64,000 bases of DNA, taken from contig OU744451.1 in assembly GCA_916610825.1 (NCBI GenBank), forward strand, positions 18,003,307 through 18,067,306, in the 5' to 3' direction. Of this stretch, positions 10,201 through 18,895 are shown one piece after another. Under the pieces are notes generated by a model. It had not been told where the DNA came from. It did no database searches and saw only the letters and a program-made list of their open reading frames with translations. Numbering within the stretch: position 1 is the first letter of the stretch; every line of letters starts with the position of its first letter. The position numbers were made by a program, and so were the translations under genes. This stretch comes from Haliclystus octoradiatus (lineage: Eukaryota > Cnidaria > Staurozoa > Stauromedusae > Haliclystidae).

Positions 10201-13200
10201 TAGCATCGATAATACAATAGAATGTAATAAATATATTTAAACAATAGAAACGCTTCATTAATAATTCATGTATATACTTGAGCACACCGTAATGATTTTT
10301 CATTTAATAAAACCGTCTGAAGAGCGTTTTTACGCGAAACTCAGAGTAACGGAATAAACTCGTGATCTTTGATCTACTATTTATATATATATATATATAT
10401 AATAAAATAATGTTATCTGATAGCAGTTGAGATAGTGCTCAATGTCATTTGACAGAGCGGTGAATAATAATAATGAAATGAAGTCAAAGACTAAACATTC
10501 TTTTACTGTTACTTAAAGTTTCTCGCTTTATGCGATCATCAGACAGAATATAATATTAAACTAGTTATAATATACTAGTTTAATAGTATAATATTAAACT
10601 AGTTATAATATACTAGTTTAATAGTATATTCTGTCTGATGATCGCATAAAGCGAGAAACTTTAAGTAACAGTAAAAGAATGTTTAGTCTTTGACTTCATT
10701 TCATTATTATTATATATATATATATATATATAATATTATTTATCTTTATTTAGGTGCTACAAACACGGGTAAATCATCACTCTGTCAGCAATTATCAACT
10801 GTCTATGGCTTACATCATATCAACTGTGATCAATTGATTGACGATGAATGTGATAGAAAGACAAAGCTTGGTATGACAATCCAAAAATTCAAAGAAGACA
10901 AAGAAATGGTTCCAACTGTAAGTCCTATTCATGAGGGGAAGGGACTTCAATATGATTTTGACAGCAAATCTACAATCTGTGTAGTAGTATAGTCTCATAG
11001 AGAAAATCAATCAATCATATGGACATTTTGACTAAAAGAGAGTTATTGGAAATAGTCTAGAATTATTCACTACGATATTCTGAACAAATTAGAGACAAAA
11101 AATATTTTAAAATGTGCACCGGAATTAAGTTCCAGGCTCTAATTGTTAAAACTCAGATACAAATTAAAAGAGCCTGGAACTAGTTCTGGTGCACATTTTA
11201 AAATATATTTTGACTCTGATTTGTTCAGAATGTCATAGGGAATAATTCTAGACTATTTTAAATAACTATCTTCTAGTCAAAGTGTCCACATCGCTGGTTG
11301 ATTTTTTTTAAGGGACTATACTACTACACAGATTGTAGATTTGCGATTGTGACAGGGATTTGCCATTTTAAGAAATCCAAGAAGACGGTGAAATTTCACA
11401 GCAGATGAGATTGAAGACTCTAAAATTTAAAAATTGTTGAAGAACGCTTTATAATTTCATATTTTTACCGGGATTTCTACGACTAGAACAAATGAAAGTT
11501 TTGAAAAAAATTTAATATCTACTGCACATTTTTATGTCTAACGTTTACGCTTCCTAGACTTGGCGACTTGAGTCTTTCAGTCCAACATACATGAAAGATT
11601 CACTGTCTCCTTTAGTTTGTAATCACTACGTGATTCCCTCTGTATTCATCCACCATAACGACCAATGTTTATTTGAATTCAATCTCATATGTTTTCTTTC
11701 TCTTTTCGCTGAAGGGAATCATTATTCACTTGCTGGCCAAGGCTCTCGATGTTCTTCCAGATGATGCAGTTGTTGCATTCGATGGTTATCCAAAAGCTGC
11801 AGCTGATTTAACGAAATTTAGAATGGTGAGGGCAAAGATTTTTATATGCAATTATTGTTTCATTTTAAGTTTAAGATACAGAGTGTTAGTACCCAAGCAT
11901 CCATAACTTGGTTTTCAGACAGTTGATAATTCTGAGAAGAACGATTATTAAATAATTGACATTCGACATGTTGTTTTGAAGCTCGATAACATCAAAGTTT
12001 GTTGATACTATGAATTTCAAATATAAGCTAATTTGAAATCCAAATAGATTACTTTGAAAATGAGCACAAATTTATTAATTGAAAACCTTTCGATTAGCTG
12101 CTGGCCTCCAAGGAACCATGAGCCCTCATTTTATAGCTGCATATAGGACTACAGTCCGAGGATCGGTGTAGGTTTGTTGTAGGCTACTTGATGTCTACAT
12201 GCGATCGTACTTGGTAGATTTCCTTGTAATGACACCTGTATTGTGAGGACAGTATGTTCGTCTCTGAATATAAGTCACATGAGTTTCAGGGTTTGACTAT
12301 TAAATCACCCCAATTGACTGTTAAAGTAACATATCATATTTTTGCAACCAAAATCCAGAAAGAGGTAATATATCATTTTTAAATTAACGAAACTCTTTTT
12401 ACGTGGCTCCTGCTAAAACATCGCTTAACATCATTCGGAAGATTTTTATACGGATGATCTCATCCCATTTAAATATGGGACTTTTATGCATTGCATGTGC
12501 TATATATATACAAGGATGTTTTTTTTGGGGGGGGGGTGAAAACGTAGGCTTTTGTGTTACAGGCTAGCTCATCTTTTTACAGCATCACTTGCCTATAAAT
12601 ACTAATACTTGTCGGCAGTGAACAGAATCTGGAAGGATCTGACATAAGGTTTCGCATTCTGGACATCAAGAATCCTTCGGCATTTCAAAATTTTGATCTG
12701 AATTTTTTGCTGAAGTTTGGTATATAAATCATAAAAATACTAAGCCTTCTGTAATCTAGGAGCAAGTGCATATTGCCAGCATAGTCGTAACATCTTTACC
12801 CAAAAGATTACCTTTTTCAACTGGATATTACCAATCTGAAAATGATCTAGAATCAATCAGTATCTAACTTAAGACCAACACCATGCCAAAAATTACGAAA
12901 AAATGCTCACCGAAGCTAGTCCTAGGCCTTTTTGCCAATATTTATTGGGTCATCTTGAAACACAAACGTGTAAATTCTGTTTCAACCAATTTTCAAATCC
13001 TGAAATTCTGAAAAGTGGACCTCATGATGCCTTCGTTCATTTACTACAAATCTACTGCAAGCTTTTCATATACGATTAAAAATTAAAAAGTTATTCAACT
13101 TTGAAACTGTGCTAACATTTATTGTAATACCTTTTTTCTCTTTATTTATTTTATTTAAAAAACTCGCGGTAGATTTGTAGTAAATGTACAAAGGTACCAG

Positions 13201-16200
13201 ATGCAAATAGAATTTTGAAAATCGGTGGAAACAGAATTCGTTACTCGTTTTTGTAATTCTTGATGAACTGCATTTGGTTGTAAAGGTTTTTTTCTGAATA
13301 ACATCTGTTGCGATAATAAATCGTTGCCACTTGATCAGACCATGGACGTGAAACCATTATTTGTATTTCTATGAGATTTTACTGTTTTAATACTGTGATT
13401 TTATTTACTCAATTAGAGTTTTGGCTTTTCTAACATGATTGCAATTGAATCTCCTGTTGAAGACATTATCTCCAGAATCAAATCAAATAGTAATCAATTT
13501 TTGAAATATGGTAATAACGATGATGTATTGGCTTATGAAATTGATCGTCAGTTAAAACAAACGAAAGAGATGATTATGGAAATCAGTCAAAACCCATGGA
13601 TGCCAATCTCAACGGTATACTAATTAATTTCAAGATACAATTATGATAGACCATTAATGGTGCGTCATTATCTTGATTTGCTTGATAAACTGTTGCAGTG
13701 AATGTACTATATTGCGAATTGAAATTGAACAGTGATGTGAGAATTACTTTAGAAAAGTAATAAGTTACATAGCCTGCGAAGTTTTGTTTTGAGTCTGCAC
13801 GCAGGCTATAAATTACATTACAAATTACTTTTCCTCAAAAGTAGCTAATTACATTACTAATTACTTCAGCCGAAAAAGGTAATCAATTACACTTACTAAT
13901 CACTTTCTCAAAAAAGTAATTAATTACTAATTTAATTAGTTTTATTTAAATGACCAAAATTAGGACATGTCATTCAAATTAATCAAGCTATCTTAATTGT
14001 CATTCAATTTCAATTTGTGCGAAAATTTCCAAAATATGTTTTAAACGGCAAGAAAGTGATTCTTATACAAATGCATTATCCGTTATTGCCTTTTGGAACG
14101 ATCGTGGGTTTAAGATAATAGCATAAATGGTCAAATACATCAACGAGTCTATTTTTAATCGTAACTTTAAGTTCTTATTTCTTATAGCTTGGTTGATAGA
14201 GGACTGTTGACTTATTATTATGTTTGACTTTATTGAAATACCACGTATAGGCCTACTATTACTATTATTATTACTATTACTATTACTATTACTATTACTA
14301 TTACTATTACTATTACTATTACTATTACTATTACTATTACTATTACTATTACTATTACTATTACTATTACTATTACTATTACTATTACTATTACTATTAC
14401 TATTACTATTACTATTACTATTACTATTACTATTACTATTACTATTACTATTACTATTACTATTACTATTACTATTACTATTATTATTACTATTACTATT
14501 ACAATACAGAAAATATTTACAATTAAAATTTATTTACAATTCAGAGAACTAACAATGAAAATCGTTGTCAATTTTGACTTGCACAATCACACACTGTCCT
14601 ATTGTATACACGTGTAGATGAATCGAAAAAGTTTCACAACCGACATCCGATAAAGAATCATGAATACTATATATACTGCCTTCCAATAGGCAAGAGCCTC
14701 TACTCCCATGTTCTGCTCCATGAAACCGAGTCTAACGTATAATCATACAGGGTAACAAAATTAATGTTGCCTATAATATAGCCTTCATAAACAATACGCC
14801 GCTCCGTGGTTTTCATTTGGGGTCGGGAAGCAATAGTTAAATCATTTTCATCATTAGTTAGTTCACAAAATTTGGTTCACCTATTTATACGTTGCGCATT
14901 GTCATGGTTTTATGCAAGTGAATTTATTCTCAAACATGATATACTGTGGCGTTGCTTCATTGTGGCAGTTTTCAGCTACTTCATTCTATCTCATTTAAGC
15001 AATTATAAGCATACGTCGAAATTAAAACGATGGCATTTTATTTTTCAAAATCTTCCCGATATGCATATATCTTAATTTTTCGTCTACAATCCTGCGTGAC
15101 GGAATTGTCAATAGATAGATAAAGTCTCCGTATACTTTAGCAAACTCATTTGATCTTTACCTATATAGTTAGCTAAATTGTAAAAATACATTTGATAAAC
15201 ATCTCTATGCAGAAAGGATAATCCAAAATCCCATGTTTGATCATGTTAATGTAACCTTTGACTCGTTATATATGCTCCAGATTAAGAAATATATATATGG
15301 TCATTTGGAGACATTTGTGCACCAAAACGAAGATTTTTTGAAAAACATGGAAAGAATCTATATCAAACATATTTTCATTGTTACATTTCGCTCGCGATTT
15401 ATTAGTTCCAATTTGCAGAATCATTACAGACAAATATGTCATTTTTTCTGTCGCGGCGAATAATTAGATTGTTCCAATCTTAAATAAGTGATTGACTGAC
15501 ACAAGATTACTTAACAAAAGCGATATTTATTTCTGCTTTCAAAATTTTGTCAAAAAAAACTTTTTCTTGTAACAACTTTCCTAATCCTCTCTTAAAGCGC
15601 ATTATAGTTTTTACGTGGTAATAAACATATGGTTTGCGTTTATAAATTATGTTACAAATGGATCATATCACAATTATTCTAGTTTCTCATCTTACATGTG
15701 TATTATATCTTATATCTTATTATTAATTTAGTATTTAAATGTACTTCACTCATAACATGAACACCTGATTTATAAGAAATCATAGAAATATATTATCTAT
15801 TGTTTTCGAACATGATCACGTGATTAAATTGATTGTCTCTCATTCTAGTCACGTGGTTATTGTATTGTTTCTAGATTGTAAATAAAGGTGAATCGATCGG
15901 TGAACTTGTCGAAGAGGTGTGTGAGCTATTGATTGTAGAAGGACAGACCGAATTCAAATCGAATTTCTACACTTTAGAGATGGAACAACAAAATATTATT
16001 TTTGTTTTGGGTAAGTAGTTTTATCGAATAATATAAGAAATAATATAAATGTTGACGAGCTCCTGCCGAATTTAATCAAAGAAACCTCGCATTATGTCTT
16101 ACCATTGGCTGTTTACTTTACCGTTTATCAATAAATACACTTCAATATTAAACTGTATTACAGTACTATAAAGTAATCAATTATGATGTACGTCCAAATA

Positions 16201-18895
16201 CGTTATCAGCCTTTACATAATATGCTCCTCATGACATGTACTGTGTATTGTGTAATGTTTTCGAACCATCGATTTATTCGCTCTTACTGAGAAGTCACAC
16301 AATAGGCAGATGCACCGCAGCTGTGGTTGTGGCTTTACAAACTTCTAACTACAAACCATAATATTATTATCCCACTCTTTCAGGGGGCTTCTGGACCCCT
16401 GAAAATCCTCTATTTCAATATTCTGTATTGCCAAGAAAATTGATTGCATCTCACCAAATGGTGTAAGAAGTAAGAAGACCATGAAAAGACTCAACAATTT
16501 CCTTATTTGTGATGTTTTTTATTTTCAATTGATCATTTATATTTGAACAATTTAGAACCACATCAAATAATTAGTTAAACAAACAATTAGTCACTACATA
16601 AAACTTCGATTGTTACGAATTTAACAGATTCAGCTACATGACTAAACTTTATTCATAAAAATCAAATGATCCTTGGGCATTTCCTCTTTGAATAGCCATG
16701 CTGACTGTTTACAAGATGTATTATATATGTATCCATGGTCGTGATTTAGCTTTCTGTTTTTTTTTTATTTGTCTTCTTCTTAGTTTCATTCTATCAAAAA
16801 TATTGAATCCTGTATCCCTCTAACCTCCATTATACCCATGGCATTAGACCATGGACATCCATTGGACCCATCCATTAGACCATGGACATCCATTAGGTCG
16901 GCGTCCAATCACTAAAAGGAATTCCATGTATTTATTATTTATAGGTGGACCTGGTTCTGGTAAAGGTACACAGTGTGCCAAGATTGTTGAAAAGTACGGC
17001 TACTGTCATTTATCAACTGGGGACTTACTACGAGATGAAGTGAAATCTGGTACACCAAGAGCAGAAAAGCTGAAACAAGTCATGGAGAGTGGTGGTCTCG
17101 TATCCCAAGTAAGTTGTTGTATTTTGTATGCATGCCCAATTGCTCATTACCCAAAAAACGGAAGCAAATTACTTCTCTTCTACTTGTAGAACTAGAATTC
17201 ATTATCCTTCCCTTCCTTCTGAAATTTTGCTAGCCTTCTAGGACTCTGAGTCCCAGAATCCCCCGTAATCCATTGTATCGAACCTAACGGTATCCGATAG
17301 TTGGACTGAGTCTGTTCTATCATTTTACTAAACATTTTTCCAACGTCTTTTTCTTAGGACACGATTCTTGAATTACTTAAAGATGCAATCGCAGCAAAGA
17401 AAGATTCCAAAGGTTTTCTTATTGATGGTTTCCCAAGAGATATTCCGCAAGGAGAGAAATTTGAAACAGAGGTATATCCTGTACAGTATACTGATATGTA
17501 TATATATATATTTAAATAGAATAAAAACAATATTTGCATATAATAATGACAGCGATCAGGAGTGCTCATTCTATATAATATTTACTTCTGTTTGTCCCTG
17601 CTACGTTGCAGGGACTCCTTTTGCGACCAAGGTGCGACCGACCTCCCTGAGACTGTATGGGACGGTCGCAGAGCGGTCAGTGTTTACCGGGTAGACATCA
17701 CATTTAAGCTAGTACTCACGAGAGGGATTGATGAAATGTTTGCAGTTACTCTATTTCAAACATGGCTTTGTATCAGATGTACTTTCGGATCGATGTATTA
17801 AAGACATTTAATTTATTCTACTAATAACAATGCAAGCATGCTTACAAATAATTTCCATTGCACATGCATTATTCTGAAAATTAAAACATTAAAAGAACGC
17901 AATATTTTTACTTCAGATCGGCGCATGTAAATTTATCCTTTATTTCGATTGTTCTAATGAAGAAATGACAAAACGGCTATTAGAAAGAGCGAAAAGTAGT
18001 GGCCGAGTGGATGACAACGAAGAAACAATCAAAAAGAGGTTAAAGACTTTCGAAGAACAAACGCTACCTGTTCTTGATAAATATGGCAAAGTAGAAAAAA
18101 CACGAAAGGTAAGTTTCAAGTGGTCCTTGTGATTTGGTTGCTTATATAACGCAGCGATGCAGACATGTGATTGCGTAAAAAACGTATGGGTTATTCTTCT
18201 ACTTTCAACTCTACCTTCAGACACGATGATTCCGATTCGTTATGTTTTTATAAATTGATCAGTATCGGAAGCTGATTGGTTCACGTACATAGAATAGAAT
18301 AGAATAGAATATATTTGTCAAAAATTAAATGGTGTAAAAAAATTGACAGGCAAATAATGGGAAGTACAACTTCCACTGAAATAGAGCCTTCTTGACATAC
18401 GTGCATTCTTGACAGAACATTTTCCAGTTTAACATTCGAGGAGATGTCTGGAAGCGTATACGACATAAGATATATTCTGATGTGGAGGGTGCTAAGCTGT
18501 CGATGCCTATCAATTGTCCTTTTATATGTAAGATGGCCATGATTTGTGATATAAGTGTTCTTTCTTGTTTTAAAGTCTTTAAAAAGGTATACTCTGAAGA
18601 CCTCCCTCACCGTTTCTTAGTATATTCTGATGTACTCACATACGTATCGGGACTGGTTGATCTTTGGGACATTTATCATTTAATATAGGGAAATTCTATG
18701 CTATACATTTCGGGAAAATGATAGAAAAAAGGGAAAACTGAATGTATTCCTCTTAGAACGTGACTATGTCTATGTGGAACGTAAATTATGAAGTGTAATT
18801 TACAATTATTGATTATTTGTTTTGTTTGACAGGTAAATGCTGAACGATCAATTGATGCTATATTTCTTGATGTTTGTAAAGCATTAGATGGCTAG
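1258..18895 (+). CDS. Triple-domain adenylate kinase, 5' partial
   Basis: Adenylate kinase (2 ADP = ATP + AMP) with three AK1-type domains, probably in cytosol or axoneme. Exons: 1258-1449, 2382-2545, 3897-4013, 5813-5998, 7242-7311, 7982-8254, 10754-10917, 11715-11825, 13417-13614, 15875-16010, 16945-17108, 17358-17471, 17917-18108 and 18833-18895 (stop TAG). All junctions are GT-AG and phases agree, giving 713 residues in frame. Domains 1 and 3 show GGPGxGKGTQC, DGFPR and a LID of the form R-x-DDNEETI-x-KRL. Domain 2 keeps only a P-loop. Each domain is built from the same exon set, with a 164-bp P-loop exon each time. Vertebrate AK5 has two such domains; a three-domain enzyme is known from sea urchin sperm flagella. 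The first exon begins in mid-codon, so the N-terminus lies outside the window. Exact orthology is unproven. Confidence 0.88.
2597..2909. mobile_element. GTTCATGAAC-rich element in intron 2
   Basis: It begins like CCTGCAAAAGTTCAT and ends TTTTTTCAGAGG, the ends shared by related copies at 4098, 6046, 6636, 24515 and about 28573. The interior is packed with the 10-bp palindrome GTTCATGAAC and decayed forms. No coding capacity. The superfamily is not determined. Confidence 0.6.
3131..3392. mobile_element. 262-bp hAT-like MITE with 8-bp target duplication
   Basis: Terminal inverted repeats AAGAGCCATCTATTTA and TAAATAGATGGCTCTG bound the element. The 8-bp direct repeat AATCAACC occurs at 3123-3130 and 3393-3400. 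Eight-base duplications with CAGAG-like ends fit a non-autonomous hAT element. It sits in adenylate kinase intron 2. Confidence 0.65.
4098..4190. mobile_element. Short GTTCATGAAC element beside adenylate kinase exon 3
   Basis: A 93-bp copy: CCTTGCAAAAAACAG at the left, CTGTTTTTCGCATGG at the right, and GTTCATGAACAG inside. It starts only 85 bp after the exon donor at 4014. A small hairpin element of the same family as 6046-6313. Confidence 0.6.
6046..6313. mobile_element. GTTCATGAAC element, intron 4
   Basis: Clean ends CCTGCGAAA and TTTCGCAGG, with at least ten full or decayed GTTCATGAAC words between. It begins 47 bp after the donor of exon 5813-5998. Confidence 0.65.
6636..6721. mobile_element. 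86-bp GTTCATGAAC element, intron 4
   Basis: Begins CCTGCGAGAAGCAG and ends TTTTTTTCAGG, with CTGTTCATGAACTCC words inside. This is the minimal form of the family and could fold into a hairpin. Confidence 0.6.
8836..8880 (-). ncRNA. Hammerhead ribozyme 1 (type I)
   Basis: Read on the minus strand: stem I GGUCU/AGACC, core CUGAUGA, stem II GUUCC/GGAAC with loop UUGGCA, core GAA, stem III ACAC/GUGU, then C17 at the GUC cleavage site. Every core position is canonical. Stem III is a self-complementary 8-mer with no room for a loop, so activity as a dimer is likely, as known for short-stem-III hammerheads. Confidence 0.85.
9016..9060 (-). ncRNA. Hammerhead ribozyme 2 (tandem copy)
   Basis: Identical over all 45 nt to 8836-8880 and exactly 180 bp away, although the rest of the two units has diverged (for example at 9063-9067 and 9092-9097). 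Preservation of the ribozyme relative to its surroundings suggests it was functional when the element moved. Confidence 0.85.
9514..9563 (-). ncRNA. Hammerhead ribozyme 3
   Basis: Minus strand: stem I AGCAGUA/UGCUGCU (7 pairs, one wobble), core CUGAUGA, stem II GGC/GCC with loop UAAUG and flanking A/A, core GAA, stem III ACA/UGU with loop UGUACU, and C17 after U16.1. A TA run (9499-9513) abuts the 3' end of stem I. The A/A at the base of stem II is the only departure from the usual form. Confidence 0.72.
9870..9909 (-). ncRNA. Hammerhead ribozyme 4 (left arm, inverted repeat 1)
   Basis: Minus strand: stem I CCGU/ACGG, core CUGAAGA (position 7 is free in the consensus CUGANGA), stem II GCGU/ACGC with loop CUUU, core GAA, stem III ACU/AGU with triloop CAG, then A17 (GUA cleavage triplet). 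All three stems pair perfectly. Confidence 0.75.
10313..10352 (+). ncRNA. Hammerhead ribozyme 5 (right arm, inverted repeat 1)
   Basis: Plus-strand partner of 9870-9909. It is the same 40-nt fold with loop II UUUU in place of CUUU. It lies in the sense orientation of the adenylate kinase pre-mRNA, 401 nt upstream of the next exon. Confidence 0.75.
10506..10546 (-). ncRNA. Hammerhead ribozyme 6 (left arm, inverted repeat 2)
   Basis: Minus strand: stem I CUGU/ACAG, core CUGAUGA, stem II UCGC/GCGA with loop AUAAA, core GAA, stem III ACU/AGU with triloop UUA, then A17. The layout is the same as ribozymes 4 and 5 but with different stem sequences, as expected of a diverged relative with compensatory changes. 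Confidence 0.75.
10631..10671 (+). ncRNA. Hammerhead ribozyme 7 (right arm, inverted repeat 2)
   Basis: Plus-strand mirror of 10506-10546, identical in core and stems. It is sense to the adenylate kinase transcript and ends 82 nt before exon 10754-10917. In a full transcript the opposite arm should pair with it and mask it. Confidence 0.75.
10964..11344. repeat. Inverted repeat 3 (foldback) after adenylate kinase exon 7
   Basis: Begins GCAAATCTACAATCTGTG and ends with its reverse complement; arms of about 165 bp with scattered mismatches. It starts 46 bp after the donor at 10918. I found no hammerhead core in it. Probably a foldback transposon. Confidence 0.75.
11826..13416 (+). other. Adenylate kinase intron 8
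   Basis: Contains a degenerate foldback at 12961-13250 and a T/G homopolymer run near 12516-12536. No exon with the required phase and coding character was seen. Confidence 0.5.
12961..13250. repeat. Degenerate inverted repeat (foldback)
   Basis: The left side has TTTACTACAAATCTACTGC and the right side has GCGGTAGATTTGTAGTAAA; further out AATTCTGTTTC pairs with GAAACAGAATT. Arms of about 110 bp with many mismatches indicate an older insertion than inverted repeats 1-3. Confidence 0.55.
13615..15874 (+). other. Adenylate kinase intron 9
   Basis: Holds a small hairpin with AGCCTGCG/CGCAGGCT ends (13771-13808), degenerate GTAATTAATTAC-type repeats (13740-13945) and the TATTAC microsatellite. 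In 14510-15870 I see only AT-rich sequence with no supported exon. Confidence 0.5.
14254..14502 (+). repeat. (TATTAC)n microsatellite
   Basis: About 41 nearly perfect copies of a hexanucleotide. Its open frames encode only poly-leucine or similar and are not genes. Length polymorphism between alleles is expected. Confidence 0.95.
16001..18895 (+). other. Adenylate kinase domain 3 (C-terminal)
   Basis: P-loop [11 protein letters not shown] (exon 16945-17108), NMP motif DGFPRD (exon 17358-17471) and [17 protein letters not shown] (exon 17917-18108) follow the AK1 pattern closely. The protein ends with a short helix exon (18833-18895) and TAG. It is the most conserved of the three domains and very likely catalytic. 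Confidence 0.88.

Larger units (their letters stand above)
9837..10385. repeat. Long inverted repeat 1 with opposed hammerheads
   Basis: Left arm about 9837-10047 and right arm about 10174-10385 are reverse complements with a few differences and one 3-bp gap. The spacer is about 126 bp. Each arm carries a hammerhead (9870-9909 minus, 10313-10352 plus). A transcript of either strand would form a hairpin of about 210 bp. TA dinucleotide runs adjoin the right end. Confidence 0.85.
10464..10712. repeat. Near-perfect inverted repeat 2 with opposed hammerheads
   Basis: A 249-bp palindrome whose arms meet with almost no spacer; the centre repeats the word ACTAGTTATAATATACTAGT. Hammerheads lie at 10506-10546 (minus) and 10631-10671 (plus). 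TA runs stand on the right (10711-10731) and further left (10380-10402). Confidence 0.85.
8255..10753 (+). other. Adenylate kinase intron 6 carrying hammerhead elements
   Basis: This 2.5-kb intron separates domain 1 from the domain 2 P-loop exon. From 8825 on it is almost wholly repeat: a tandem two-ribozyme insertion (8825-9144), a single hammerhead next to a TA run (9514-9563) and two large inverted repeats each with two opposed hammerheads. The word GTGCTCAA recurs at about 9667, 9750, 9810, 9936 and 10434, suggesting common ancestry of the pieces. I see nothing structured in 8255-8824. Confidence 0.75.
8225..13614 (+). other. Adenylate kinase domain 2, probably inactive
   Basis: The P-loop reads [12 protein letters not shown], which keeps GxxxxGKS. 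The usual DGFPR is DGYPKA (exon 11715-11825), so the AMP-contacting arginine is lysine. The LID exon (13417-13614) lacks the R-x-DDNEET motif and reads [12 protein letters not shown]. Exon lengths (164, 111 and 198 bp) match those of the other two domains. It may be a structural or regulatory pseudo-domain. Confidence 0.75.

Noticed and set aside
10118..10303. Minus-strand 61-codon frame in adenylate kinase intron 6
   Set aside because: It lies wholly inside the arm of inverted repeat 1, and the mirrored arm gives the same translation; no protein signature.
14220..14552. 110-codon poly-leucine reading frame
   Set aside because: It is the translation of the TATTAC microsatellite inside an adenylate kinase intron, with no splice context.
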